Assembly: GCA_036504595.1 (NCBI GenBank)
Contig: DASXUX010000097.1
Coordinates: forward strand, 62,001 to 126,000
Source: DASXUX01 sp036504595
Lineage (GTDB): Bacteria > Planctomycetota > SZUA-567 > H5-PLA8
Direction: 5' to 3'
Length of the DNA stretch: 64,000 nt
The notes below the pieces were generated by a model. The model saw only the letters and a list, made by a program, of their open reading frames with translations. It did not search any database and was not told the DNA's origin. Made by a program: the position numbers and the translations under genes. Positions 17,574-26,122 of this stretch are shown here, in pieces (the first letter of the stretch is position 1; each line of letters opens with the position of its first letter).

Positions 17574-17813
17574 ATGAGCACGAAAACAAAGACTTCTGAA
17601 CCAGCATCACAGCCGAAGCTTCAACGTCGGAAGCGGCGAACCGCCCACACAGGCCGTGCAAATCCTTTAGCTCTTGAAGACGAACTGCTCCAATTGGCCA
17701 GCCAGGTGCCAGCGGAAGAGTGGGCGCGGCTGCCCGAAGATTTCAACGAAAACCTCGACCACTACTTGTATGGCAGCCCAAAGAAGCCGGTTCGCCTCAA
17801 GCGATGCCCATGA
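17574..17813 (+). CDS. Putative antitoxin of the second PIN module
   Basis: The 79-aa product is hydrophilic with a basic N-terminus (QRRKRRTAHTGRANPLALEDE) and a helical C-terminal part, VPAEEWARLPEDFNENLDHYLYG. The P-E-D-F-x-x-N-L-D-H-Y-L-Y-G pattern is common in small planctomycete and cyanobacterial proteins placed before PIN genes. Its stop overlaps the start of the PIN gene. GAGG lies 9 bases before the ATG. The antitoxin role is inferred from position. Confidence 0.6.
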   Translation: MSTKTKTSEPASQPKLQRRKRRTAHTGRANPLALEDELLQLASQVPAEEWARLPEDFNENLDHYLYGSPKKPVRLKRCP

Positions 17814-18220
17814 TCCAAGTCTTCGCTGATACCCATTATTGGATCGCGATCGTAGATACTCATGACAGATGGAATGCCGTCGCTCGGGACGTAAAATTGC
17901 GCATGGGCACTGCGTCGCTCGTGACCACGGACGAAATTCTTACAGAAGTCCTGAATGCGTTCTGCGCGCGTGGGGTGTATCTGCGGCGGCTGGCATGTGC
18001 GCTCGTCCATAATCTCAGGAGGGAGTCGAGTGTTCGCGTTCTTCCGCAATCAAGGGCTACTTTTGACTCGGGGCTCATCCTGTACGACGCCAGGCACGAC
18101 AAGGGCTTTTCCCTCGTGGATTGCATCAGCATGACGACGATGCGGCGTATCGGCATCACTGATGTACTGACCAATGACGAGCATTTCGCGCAAGAAGGTT
18201 TCAACGTCCTGCTCAAGTAG
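17804..18220 (+). CDS. PIN-domain toxin, VapC-like ribonuclease
   Basis: This 138-aa protein has the PIN acidic residues: Asp in FADTHYWIAI, a Glu in TTDEILTEVLNAF, Asp-Lys-Gly-x-Ser-L-V-D-C in the third block, and DVLTNDEHF at the end. T-D-x-x-L-x-E and S-x-x-D-C-x-S are typical of the DUF4411/VapC-like PIN group. A second ATG at 17810 is possible. Overlap with the preceding antitoxin gene by about 10 bases supports a coupled module. Confidence 0.75.
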   Translation: MPMIQVFADTHYWIAIVDTHDRWNAVARDVKLRMGTASLVTTDEILTEVLNAFCARGVYLRRLACALVHNLRRESSVRVLPQSRATFDSGLILYDARHDKGFSLVDCISMTTMRRIGITDVLTNDEHFAQEGFNVLLK

Positions 18221-18725
18221 TTACCTTCCCCGTCGCCTGCGCTTTCTCAAGAGTCTCCGGGACTTCTTTCTTCTGCGCCGGCAATGCAATCAAAATCACT
18301 CCCGCGACGATCAGCGCTCCGCCCAGCCATTGGCGCCAGTTCAGGCTTTCGCCGAGGAACGCCACGGCGAAGATCATGACCAGCACGACGCTGAGCTTAT
18401 CCACCGGGCCGACCTGCGCCGCTTGCCCGAGTTGCAGCGCTCGGAAATAGCACAGCCACGACAGTCCCGTCGCGATTCCCGAAAGGATCAGGAACAGCAC
18501 GGTCTTGCGCGGGATGTCCGCCGGCGGAATCCACTCGCTGCGGCCGATCACGAACGCCGTCGTCACGAAGAAGATCACGATCACGCGAATCCACATCGCC
18601 ATGTTCGACGGAATCGTGGCGACGCCGATTTTGCCGAAGATGTTCGTCAACGCCGCGAACACCGCCGATGCCAGCGCAAACCAGAACCAGGCCATGCCGG
18701 ACGGGGTGGGGGAACCATCGGCCAT
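18213..18725 (-). CDS. Half-size EamA (DMT superfamily) transporter
   Basis: The 170-aa product has about five transmembrane helices and one EamA domain: FALASAVFAALTNIFGKIGV at the N-terminus, then VLFLILSGIATGLSWLCYFRA and VDKLSVVLVMIFAVAFLGE near the end, with the GALIVAGVILIAL helix. Most EamA carriers have two such domains, so this one should dimerise like small multidrug proteins. Substrate is unknown. The ATG at 18725 is chosen since the conserved helix begins shortly after; the frame is open to 18785. Its stop overlaps the convergent PIN gene end by 8 bases. Confidence 0.8.
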   Translation of the reverse strand: MADGSPTPSGMAWFWFALASAVFAALTNIFGKIGVATIPSNMAMWIRVIVIFFVTTAFVIGRSEWIPPADIPRKTVLFLILSGIATGLSWLCYFRALQLGQAAQVGPVDKLSVVLVMIFAVAFLGESLNWRQWLGGALIVAGVILIALPAQKKEVPETLEKAQATGKVTT

Positions 18726-18754
18726 GTGGCAGCCTTTCAAATAGGAAATGCTGA

Positions 18755-18806
18755 GTAATGACGCCAGCGCGGCGTTACTCAGCACTCAGAACTCAACACT
18801 CAGCAC
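18755..18806. repeat. Hairpin plus ACTCAGCACTC tandem repeat
   Basis: GAGTAA(TGA)CGCC and GGCGTTACTC form a stem, followed by tandem ACTCAGCACTCAGAACTCA units. It separates the - strand L,D-transpeptidase stop from the EamA gene. Confidence 0.6.
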
Positions 18807-18818
18807 TTCTGTTCGTCG

Positions 18819-20333
18819 TTACTCCACGATCTCAACTTTCCCGCCTTGCGGCATTAGGTCATACAGTTCTTCAACGTCATCGTTGAGCATGCGGACGCAG
18901 CCTTTGCTTTCGCGCCCGGGGACGCTGCTGGGAACCGACGTGCCGTGAATCCCCAGCCCCGCGCCGTGAGTGTCCGTGCCGGCAAAACCCATCCAGCGCG
19001 TGCCCAAAATATTTCCCGCGTCTCCGAACGGAATCTTCTTGCCGTCATAGTACCAGTCCGGATTGGTGACCTTGCGTTCGACCGCGTACGAACCGAGCGG
19101 CGTCGCGTTGCCCGCGCCCACGCCAACCGGATAGCGGCGGATGAAGACGCCGTCGATGTACAGCGTGCCGGTCAGCCGCGTGTGGTTGACTTTGTAGACC
19201 ACATCGCCAGGCAGCATCTTCAGCGTTTCGCCGTAGCGAACGGTCAGCTTGTCGTTCAGATGATTGATGCGCTTGATCTGGCCCTGGTTCACCTTGTACT
19301 TGCGCGCGATCTTCTCCACGCCGTCGCCGGGTTCGACTTGATGGAACACAGCCTTCGGAGCAGTGCACCGCGCTTTCGGATCGAGCACCAGCTTGTCCGT
19401 CAGTTCTCTCAGCCGCGCGAGGCACTCGCTCTCGCTCTGCTCATCCAGCTTGCCGGCGTCGATCGCCTGCTGGTACAACGCGCGCGCTTTTTCCAGAGCG
19501 GCCACTTCGCCGTTGGCGTCCTTCTCCGCGCGCCGAGCCTCCTCCAACGCGGCCATGGCCGAGCCCCACGACGGCGCGCCGACGCGAACCTGGTCCAGTT
19601 CGCTGTCGCGGCAGCGCTGCAGCATGCCGGCTTGGCAGAGGAAATTCCCGAACAGCGCGTCAGCTCCCACGGCCGTATCCACCGATGCGAACGCGAGCGG
19701 TTCGAACTTTTTGCGAGCGTCTTCGACTTTGCCCAGAGCCAGCAGAGCGCGGCCTTCCAGCACCGCCGCTTCCTTCGCGTCCGGCGTTCCGGCAGAAGTC
19801 TCCGCGCTTTTCAAAGCCGCCAGAGCCGCTTCGGGCTTGTTCGCATTCAGAGCGCTGTACGCGGCGGAAAAACGCGTCGTTTTTTGTGGAAGAGCAACGC
19901 TTGATGTTCGCGCCGCGACGCTGGACGCGGGCGCCAGCTTCTCGCCCAACGTCGTTCGAGGCATGACGAAGACCTGGACCTTTGGCGCTTCCAGGAATTC
20001 AGCCGTCCGCTTGGCGGCGTCGGTTGTTCGTACCGCCGGCGTCTCGCCGGCATCAGCACGGGCCGGCGGGACGCCGGCGGTACGACCTGCAATCGCCTCA
20101 CCTGCAGAGGCCTTGGCCGGCAAAACTTTTTCGGTTTCGGCCGTTCGAGTCACTGGAACCTGTCGCGAGATCGTCGTCAGTCCGACGGGGCGGCGATAGA
20201 ACACGTACACTCCAGCGCCGAGAACGAAGGCGACCAGAATTCCGAGCACCAGCGGCCGATTTTTGGGGCGGTGCAATCGTCTACGGCTACCGAGCACCTC
20301 GGTGGCCACCTTGTCATCTTTCCACACGCCCAT
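18819..20333 (-). CDS. L,D-transpeptidase with LysM domain, membrane anchored
   Basis: The 504-aa enzyme is predicted to cross-link peptidoglycan or attach proteins to it. It has an N-terminal transmembrane helix near residue 30 (LVLGILVAFVLGAGVYVFY), a Lys/Ala-rich segment with TPR-like helices, a LysM domain (VEPGDGVEKIARKYKVNQG) and a C-terminal YkuD domain. The catalytic motif is HGT...SKGCVRM, with Cys as nucleophile. GGAGGGG lies before the ATG at 20333. Residues about 84-102 (GVPPARADAGETPAV) are encoded by a dispersed GC palindrome within the low-complexity region. Confidence 0.9.
   Translation of the reverse strand: MGVWKDDKVATEVLGSRRRLHRPKNRPLVLGILVAFVLGAGVYVFYRRPVGLTTISRQVPVTRTAETEKVLPAKASAGEAIAGRTAGVPPARADAGETPAVRTTDAAKRTAEFLEAPKVQVFVMPRTTLGEKLAPASSVAARTSSVALPQKTTRFSAAYSALNANKPEAALAALKSAETSAGTPDAKEAAVLEGRALLALGKVEDARKKFEPLAFASVDTAVGADALFGNFLCQAGMLQRCRDSELDQVRVGAPSWGSAMAALEEARRAEKDANGEVAALEKARALYQQAIDAGKLDEQSESECLARLRELTDKLVLDPKARCTAPKAVFHQVEPGDGVEKIARKYKVNQGQIKRINHLNDKLTVRYGETLKMLPGDVVYKVNHTRLTGTLYIDGVFIRRYPVGVGAGNATPLGSYAVERKVTNPDWYYDGKKIPFGDAGNILGTRWMGFAGTDTHGAGLGIHGTSVPSSVPGRESKGCVRMLNDDVEELYDLMPQGGKVEIVE
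20029..20084. repeat. Dispersed GC palindrome inside the L,D-transpeptidase gene
   Basis: Its 15-base arms, CGTACCGCCGGCGTC at 20029-20043 and the exact reverse complement at 20070-20084, flank a 26-base loop with a second CCGGC pairing. It encodes an AGVPPARADAGETPA-like peptide in frame. Confidence 0.8.
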
Positions 20334-20786
20334 CGTGTTCCCCTCCGGCAGGACCGTGGCCGCGGCAGGACGATAATGTTCCTGCTCGCCGCGTGACACT
20401 CCCGTGCCACGATCGGCTACCCCCCCATCTTGTGTTGATTGCAACGGCAACCGCAACGGCGACCGGCCCGCTGACGGAAGCGTTTGATCTAGAATCGTCC
20501 GAAACCGCGCCGTGCTGAAGCGGAATTGGTGAGGGTTGGTGAGTGGTGAGTAGTGGAGTGGTGGAGCGGTGGACGGAAATCGGGCGACCTGCTCTGTCTA
20601 TTTGCGAGGGGTTTGGTATTTCTGACGAGCGGCGGACCGCAAAGACGCGAAGGCGTGAAGAGAAAAAAGCACCGGGTGCTGTGCGGCACGGGGGTTTCAG
20701 GTGTCCGCGAGACGTCCCCTCGGAAAGCGCTTGGCGATGCTGGCTCGCGGCGCTAACTTATCGCAACTCACGGCGATGGCATCGAC
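20334..20786. other. Non-coding stretch with degenerate repeats
   Basis: No ORF is credible here. Bases 20525-20575 are tandem GGTGAGTGGTGAG-like units. Bases 20636-20670 carry a CGCAAAGACGCGAAGGCG tract of the same style as the CACAGAG and CGCAGAG tracts elsewhere. The rest must hold the divergent promoters of the L,D-transpeptidase and methyltransferase genes; I see no convincing boxes. Confidence 0.6.
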
Positions 20787-23543
20787 ATGACGAGTGAAAC
20801 ACTGCCGATAAGACAGAACCTGCTCAGAGCGGGGTTCCGCCAAGATTGCATCCGAGACAATGTGCCGAGCCCGGCTGGTGACCGGATTATACCGATAGTT
20901 GCTTATGCAGACCGTCCCTTTGACTCGCGAACTGCGTTGGTTGTAGTGCTTTCAGGCAACGTCTTGGAGGCACGGGATATTCTGGCGGTCCGCCCGTTGG
21001 GCGCTCCAATCGTGTTCGCACAGTTGCCTGACCGTTATCAAGTCTGGTGTCAAGGCGCTGACCGCCCAACCTGCCGCGAGAATATCGCGCCGCGCGAGCT
21101 GCCGGAGTTTTTCGATCGGCGCCGAGTGGAATTCTCACCCGAGGCAATTTACCGCGCAAAGGCGTGGGGCCGGCTCGATCAAGCATATCAATTGGACTTC
21201 GTGGACGCCGGATTGTGGCCGCTTATCGAAAAAGAATCGGGACGCAAATTGACGGAACTCGTTGAGCGAAGTGTTTTCGGGATCAAGGAGTCTCTCGGTT
21301 GGCAAAAGGTCACTCTGGCAGACGGGCAATGGCTTCTGAAGTCATCGTTCTGGCTTCTGGCTGCGAAGATTCTGAAAGACAAAGGCGTGCGGGGGTTTTC
21401 GCAACTCAGCCTTGCCGAGCTGGATACCGTCTATGCCCGCCTCGCAAAGCACTATTCGTCCAGAGCAGTTCAGGTGGGTAACCGTGCGCGGCGTGACGCG
21501 CTGACGGTTGCGGCGGAGCAGATTCAGGCGTTCCCCCACTGCGGCTCGGTGAGCACGGAGGCGTTGGGCTACGTATATGAGAGCGCACTGATTGACAGGA
21601 CCACTCGCCAGAAGTTGGGGACGCATAGCACTCCTTCATGGCTTGTCGAGTACATCGTCGGGAGATTGCGCCCGTGGATTAACGAGATCAGCGTTGGTGA
21701 ACGATGCGTCTTCGAGCCCGCATGTGGACACGCCGCATTCTTGATCTCGGCCATGCGGCTCCTGAGTGAACTGCTGCCAAAGAATCATCCTCAGACGCGC
21801 CGTGAGTACTTACGGCAACGCTTGCATGGCCTTGAACTTGATTCGTTCGCACTTGAGATTGCACGACTCTCACTCACGCTCGCCGACGTACCGAATCCTA
21901 ACGGTTGGGCGCTGACGGAAGCGGACATGTTTACCAGCGGAGAGTTGGAGAAGGGGGTTGCCGACGCGAACATTGTTCTCGGCAATCCGCCGTTTGAAAA
22001 CTTCCCAACCAGCGCACGACGACGAGGTTGGCTATCCAATAAAGCCGCCGAAACGTTTCGGCGCGTCGTCGAGCACCTGCCGCAAGGCGGTGTATTTGGC
22101 TTTGTCCTGCCACAAACATTTCTGAACAGTACGCAAGCGGTCTCGGTGCGTGAGGCCCTCGCGCGCGATTATGAAATCGCGGAAATCAGCTTGTTTGCAG
22201 ACAAGGTGTTTGAGCGCGGCGAGCCCGAATCGGTAGTGCTCATTGGCCGCAGACAGCGCCACCCCGACAAAGGACTGCCGTTACGCTACCAGCGCATTCG
22301 CGAAGGGCAGATCGGCGAGTTCAGTAAGACGTATGTGCCGGGAAGTTACGTGGAGCTTCCGCAGAATCGACTTGGCGCTCCTCCAAACGCGTCTTTCTTG
22401 ATACCGGACCTGGACCAAGTGTGGGCGGCATTATCCGGTCTTCCGCATTTTGAGCGCTTCGCGCACATCGCAAAAGGGTTCGATCACAAGAGCCGTGAAG
22501 ACATAACGCTACCGGATTGGGTAATCGCTGACTGGCTGTCAGTACCTGAGAGCGAATGTCCACAGTTTACTGAAGCCGACTGGATTCCACTGAAGGAAGT
22601 CGAGCTTGTTCGAGGGTTCGCCAGATGGGATAAACAGCAGCTAACGCATCAGCTACCTCCCGCATTCCGCTTGTGTCTAATCGCGGAAACAATTGCAACC
22701 GCGCGAAGTGGCACCGACATTGGGATAAGCCAGTTGCTGCTGAACTACGGACGCGTTAGCCGCGAAGCATGGCGGCTGAAGGCCCTGATCGACGAGGAGG
22801 GACACCCGGTTACGAGCCGCTTCCTAGTGGTGCGGCCCTATGGTGCTATTTCGCTAAACGTCTTGTGGGCAGTTTGCAATTCCCCCGTAGCTAACGCCTA
22901 CGCCTACTGCACATCCGGCAAACGTGATGTTCTTGCGGGCGACATGCGCAGGATGCCCGTTCCCGATTTTGCGGGGGCTGATCTTGCGGGCCTGGAACGC
23001 GCAGTCTCAAGATACCTCTCTGCGGCACGGAACTTCAAGGGAACAGTACAGCAGCGACCATCCGTGCGCGGGACCGGACAGCAGCAACCTGGTTTGTTTG
23101 ACGATCAATCGCCAAAAACGACCACGGCGCAACCTAGAGAGTCGGAACTGGAGCAGTTGAAGTTCCTGCATTGGCGCATCGATGCCGAAGTTTTGCGACT
23201 GTATAGCCTTCCAGCCAACCTGGAGCGGCAAGTTCTAGACCTGTTTACGGGTGTTCGGCGCCGCGGTGTGCCGTTTGAACAATCCGAATACTTTCCCAAA
23301 GACTTCACGGACCTGCAGCGGCTCAGCGATCTTCTGGCCATCACGGGTGAGTGGGCGGCGACAAACCTTCGCCGAGCAGAACTCATGGACTGTGAGGCGG
23401 ATCTCTCCAAAGCCGAAGCGGCGGAGCTTGATCGGCTGCAGTTCCTCGCAGATGCGCGCGTGAATCTCGTCAAACCGGACGAAGGGGGACGTTTGGGCGA
23501 TGTTATCGAGGACCTGAAGCGGCGCGGATTATGGAAAGAGTAG
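20787..23543 (+). CDS. Large N6-adenine DNA methyltransferase (restriction-modification type)
   Basis: The 918-aa protein is an amino-methyltransferase of the Eco57I/type IIG-like class. AdoMet motif I is FEPACGHAAFL near residue 310 and the catalytic motif IV is NPPFENF near residue 395. An N-terminal domain of about 280 aa (with RDNVPSPAGDRIIPIVAYAD and YRAKAWGRLDQAYQLDFVD) precedes the catalytic core. The C-terminal half should hold the target recognition part, ending with a helical region (EVLRLYSLPANLERQVLDLF). No PD-(D/E)xK signature stands out to me, so cleavage may come from the overlapping HNH gene. Base composition is less GC-biased than the neighbours, which fits transfer. Confidence 0.85.
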   Translation: MTSETLPIRQNLLRAGFRQDCIRDNVPSPAGDRIIPIVAYADRPFDSRTALVVVLSGNVLEARDILAVRPLGAPIVFAQLPDRYQVWCQGADRPTCRENIAPRELPEFFDRRRVEFSPEAIYRAKAWGRLDQAYQLDFVDAGLWPLIEKESGRKLTELVERSVFGIKESLGWQKVTLADGQWLLKSSFWLLAAKILKDKGVRGFSQLSLAELDTVYARLAKHYSSRAVQVGNRARRDALTVAAEQIQAFPHCGSVSTEALGYVYESALIDRTTRQKLGTHSTPSWLVEYIVGRLRPWINEISVGERCVFEPACGHAAFLISAMRLLSELLPKNHPQTRREYLRQRLHGLELDSFALEIARLSLTLADVPNPNGWALTEADMFTSGELEKGVADANIVLGNPPFENFPTSARRRGWLSNKAAETFRRVVEHLPQGGVFGFVLPQTFLNSTQAVSVREALARDYEIAEISLFADKVFERGEPESVVLIGRRQRHPDKGLPLRYQRIREGQIGEFSKTYVPGSYVELPQNRLGAPPNASFLIPDLDQVWAALSGLPHFERFAHIAKGFDHKSREDITLPDWVIADWLSVPESECPQFTEADWIPLKEVELVRGFARWDKQQLTHQLPPAFRLCLIAETIATARSGTDIGISQLLLNYGRVSREAWRLKALIDEEGHPVTSRFLVVRPYGAISLNVLWAVCNSPVANAYAYCTSGKRDVLAGDMRRMPVPDFAGADLAGLERAVSRYLSAARNFKGTVQQRPSVRGTGQQQPGLFDDQSPKTTTAQPRESELEQLKFLHWRIDAEVLRLYSLPANLERQVLDLFTGVRRRGVPFEQSEYFPKDFTDLQRLSDLLAITGEWAATNLRRAELMDCEADLSKAEAAELDRLQFLADARVNLVKPDEGGRLGDVIEDLKRRGLWKE

Positions 23544-24127
23544 CCTTCTCATACTCGGAAAAACCGCACCAGCGCAGGCACGGGCCTGCCGGCTATGTGA
23601 ATTACGAGGAGTACCGGCCGTGGCTGGAGGACGAGTTTTCGTTTCGTTGCGTCTATTGCCTTAAGCGCGTCGTTTGGGCACCTACAGACATTTGGACTAT
23701 CGACCACCTGATTCCGCAGCATTTGGCGCCCCACTTGGTCGCTGAGTACGACAACCTTGTCTTCGCGTGCCAATTCTGCAACGGGCAGAAGCGCGGCATT
23801 ACGGTGCCGGATCCATGTAAGACTGCTTACGGAGCGTCGCTGCGCGTGGAGGTTGACGGGAGAGTTACCGCACTCGATGCCAATGGAAGGCGCCTTGAAG
23901 AAGTCATCCGCCTGAATCATCCGCGAATGGTTGCGTTCAGGCTGCGGTGGATGAAGGTGCTTCAAAGCGTGGAGAATGACCCTGCACAGTACAAGAGTTT
24001 GCTTGGGTTCCCAGACGACTTGCCTGACCTGGCGACGCGAAAACCAAAATCGAACAGTCGCCCGGAAGGTGTACTCGAAAGCTGCTTCGCCAGACGCCAG
24101 CGCGGCACGCTTCCAGAGACTTATTGA
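23531..24127 (+). CDS. HNH endonuclease
   Basis: This 198-aa protein contains an HNH nuclease domain: the zinc Cys pair C-V-Y-C (FRCVYCLKR), the catalytic IDHLIPQHL, a central YDNLVFACQFCNGQKRG with Asn and the second C-x-x-C. The C-terminus, N-S-R-P-E-G-V...RRQRGTLPETY, is the tail seen in similar planctomycete HNH proteins, so the gene looks intact. It begins 13 bases inside the methyltransferase gene, which indicates tight coupling; together they may form a restriction-modification or anti-phage pair. Confidence 0.85.
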   Translation: MERVAFSYSEKPHQRRHGPAGYVNYEEYRPWLEDEFSFRCVYCLKRVVWAPTDIWTIDHLIPQHLAPHLVAEYDNLVFACQFCNGQKRGITVPDPCKTAYGASLRVEVDGRVTALDANGRRLEEVIRLNHPRMVAFRLRWMKVLQSVENDPAQYKSLLGFPDDLPDLATRKPKSNSRPEGVLESCFARRQRGTLPETY

Positions 24128-24332
24128 CGATAACGTTCTGCTGGCCGATCCGAAAGAGCGCTATGACCAGGAGACGCAGTTGCCGAAGGTCGAGACGGAG
24201 CACCGCGCTTACGGGAAGGTGTTGATCCTGTACCTGCAAAGCGAAGCGTGGATGACCGTCGAGTATGACGAGCGGAAGAAGAAAGCGATCCTGGGGCGGG
24301 AGTTCAGGCTCTCGGATATGGCGGGGCACTGA
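24115..24332 (+). pseudogene. C-terminal fragment of an unidentified gene
   Basis: In the frame offset from the HNH gene, about 72 codons encode a protein-like sequence: FQRLIDDNVLLADPKERYD then KVLILYLQSEAWMTVEYDE and a tail ending EFRLSDMAGH. It has no suitable start codon: the nearest in-frame ATG (23976) lies inside the HNH gene and translates into atypical sequence. It is best read as the remnant of a gene whose 5' part was replaced when the methyltransferase-HNH pair arrived. I do not recognise the family. Confidence 0.45.
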
Positions 24333-24909
24333 ATTTCAAATTACCCAAAGAAAAATATAAAATAGATGTAATATTTTGGAGTCTGAAACGTCACTATATT
24401 TGAGGTGGAGTGGGATACTCTGCCCGGGCGGAAGCTCTTTGACAAATTGACTGGCAAGGAAAAAAACCTGGTTCTAGGGGGCGAAGGCACATTGTGCACT
24501 CCTGGACGGAGGCCGCGTGCAGGTGGACGACATGGACACGCACGGACGAAGACGGACGCACACGTGCAATTTTTTACAGGCCGGCGAGGACGCTTGCGAT
24601 AGCGAGCACAGGTGCACTTCTGGACGAGATGGAGTGTAGCTGGACGACATCGACGGGCACGAACGAAGACGCACGGAATGCGCACACGTGCAGTTTTTTA
24701 CAGAGAGCGAGAACGCAGCCCAAGGAAGACAGGGACGCGGCGGAACACCTGCACACTACCACATGTGCATTTTCTTACAGGAAGAATGACTGGGTCTTCA
24801 AGTAAGAACAGCGGAAACGGCATCCACCACACGTGCAGTTTTTTACAGGCACGCGAGGACGCCGTAGGTACTGAACACAGGTGCAGTCTTCGACACGCGA
24901 AATGCGCGT
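24333..24909. other. Non-coding repeat region beside the defence islet
   Basis: The first 70 bases are strikingly AT-rich for this genome (AAAAATATAAAATAGATG and similar). From 24494 on, units of the form GTGCACTTCTGGACGA alternate with CACGTGCAGTTTTTTACAGG blocks at 24561-24580, 24685-24703, 24761-24781 and 24830-24849. Short ORFs on both strands only reflect this periodicity. No known RNA fold is recognised. Confidence 0.65.
24561..24849 (+). repeat. Four copies of a TGCA-T-tract-ACAGG motif
   Basis: The copies have an E-box-like CACGTG or CACATGTG core followed by CA, a run of five or six T and ACAG(G). Two of them continue with GCGAGGACGC. Spacing is uneven (about 124, 76 and 69 bases). 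A related copy on the - strand lies at 42640-42660 and a weaker one at 3338-3359. Confidence 0.7.
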
Positions 24910-25953
24910 TTACCGTCCGTAAACCCCCACCTTCCTCCCCACCTCGATCATCGCCAAAAAGTTTTCCACCGGAATATAGTTCGCCACCGTGTTCCCCGTT
25001 CCCAACGCGTACCCGCCGCCGGGCATGCACTTTTCCAGAACCTCGCGCGTCCGAACGCGGACTTGTTCCGGCGTCGAACGGCACAAGAAATCCACATCCA
25101 ACCCGCCGAGAATCGCCACGCGGTCGCCGTAGCGCTTCTTCGCTTGTTCGACCGGCAGAATGACGTCCTCATAGGAATGCTTCGCGTCGATCCCGCACGC
25201 GATGATCTCGTCCATCACCAGTTCCAGACAGCCGCACGAATGCAGAATCACCGGCTTGTTCGCCGCGTGGCAAATGTCGCAGTACCGCTTGTACCAGGGG
25301 AAAACATGCTGCTTGAGAAACGCCGGCGACATCAACGGCTGAGTCTTAAATCCCAGATCGTCGCTGATGATCAGAGCGCCCACGCAATCCATCGACGCGA
25401 GCGTTTTGTAGTACGAAATGTATGTCTCGCCGACGCGCTGGAAAACCGCCGCGATCAGATCGGGCTCGTCGCACGAAAGCGCGCACAGAGCGTCGTAGCC
25501 CATGATCGCCATCGGCATTTCGAGCACGTGCCCGGCGAGCGAAACCAGCTTCATCCCGTCCGGCATCGCGCGGGCCATCTGCTCGAATTGCGAGTAATCC
25601 GCCTTCTGAGGATCGGGCCACGGATACTTTTCGAAATCCTCCCAGGATTTGATCACGCCTTGCCCGCCGACGTTGAAGGTCCGCTTGGCGCGAGCCAACT
25701 CCGCCGTGTCCGCCGCCGACTGCTGCCCTGTCGTGGGAAAATCCAATTTCCCCGCTCGAGCCACCGCGTAGTCGTACCCAAGCTTCACCTGGTACGCGAT
25801 CTGATCTTCCGGCGTTTGCACCGGCCGCCCCAGCACCGCGCTCATAATCTCCACGTCAGCGAACAATTCGTAGAATGGAACGCGGTCCGGTTCGCCTTGC
25901 CGCATCAACACTTTCCGAAACCGCGTAAAGTCCGGCTCAAACAATCCAGGCAT
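24910..25953 (-). CDS. Uroporphyrinogen-decarboxylase-family protein
   Basis: The 347-aa protein belongs to the URO-D superfamily and is distinct from the copy at 2205. It has FRKVLMRQGEPDRVPFYELFAD at the N-terminus, DCVGALIISDDLGFKTQPLMSP with the mid-barrel Asp pair, the zinc-like H-S-C-G-C segment in KPVILHSCGCLELV, and GLDVDFLCRSTPEQV. The H-x-C-G motif is shared with corrinoid methyltransferases of the MtaA/CmuA group, where it binds zinc and thiol substrates, so a methyl-transfer role is more likely than heme synthesis. AGGAGG precedes the ATG by 6 bases. Confidence 0.75.
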   Translation of the reverse strand: MPGLFEPDFTRFRKVLMRQGEPDRVPFYELFADVEIMSAVLGRPVQTPEDQIAYQVKLGYDYAVARAGKLDFPTTGQQSAADTAELARAKRTFNVGGQGVIKSWEDFEKYPWPDPQKADYSQFEQMARAMPDGMKLVSLAGHVLEMPMAIMGYDALCALSCDEPDLIAAVFQRVGETYISYYKTLASMDCVGALIISDDLGFKTQPLMSPAFLKQHVFPWYKRYCDICHAANKPVILHSCGCLELVMDEIIACGIDAKHSYEDVILPVEQAKKRYGDRVAILGGLDVDFLCRSTPEQVRVRTREVLEKCMPGGGYALGTGNTVANYIPVENFLAMIEVGRKVGVYGR

Positions 25954-26052
25954 GCAATCCTCCTCAATGTGAGCTTAGCTGACTCTTCTGCATACCCCGC
26001 GTTCATGCCGCAAGAGGAAAGCGCCCGGAAACCTCTTTGCTCTTGGGAGAAA

Positions 26053-26122
26053 CAGCCCGAATTTCGCTTGCGCAGCCAAGAGCCAAGAGCCAAGAGCCAA
26101 GAGCTAAGAGCTAAGAGCTAAG
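26053..26122. repeat. CGCTTGCGCAGCC repeat with AAGAGCCAAGAGC tandem
   Basis: Bases 26053-26090 match 54806-54843 at all but about three of 38 positions. Downstream the AGAGCCA unit is repeated and drifts into AGAGCTA. It lies between divergent genes, upstream of the - strand URO-D gene. Confidence 0.75.

Noticed and set aside
14725..17661. 978-codon - strand open frame opposite the M28 peptidase
   Set aside because: Shadow of the + strand genes; composition atypical and no start signal.
23976..24130. Frameshift joining the HNH gene to the following fragment
   Set aside because: The HNH C-terminus ends in a tail typical of complete family members, so two separate pieces are more likely.
24494..24849. 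Regular repeats suggesting a CRISPR array
   Set aside because: Repeat blocks are few, of unequal length and spaced 69-124 bases; no constant repeat-spacer pattern and no cas genes.
24341..25084. Cys-rich short ORFs on the - strand over the repeat region
   Set aside because: They repeat a CKKLHVC-like peptide only because the DNA repeats; no ribosome site or common start.
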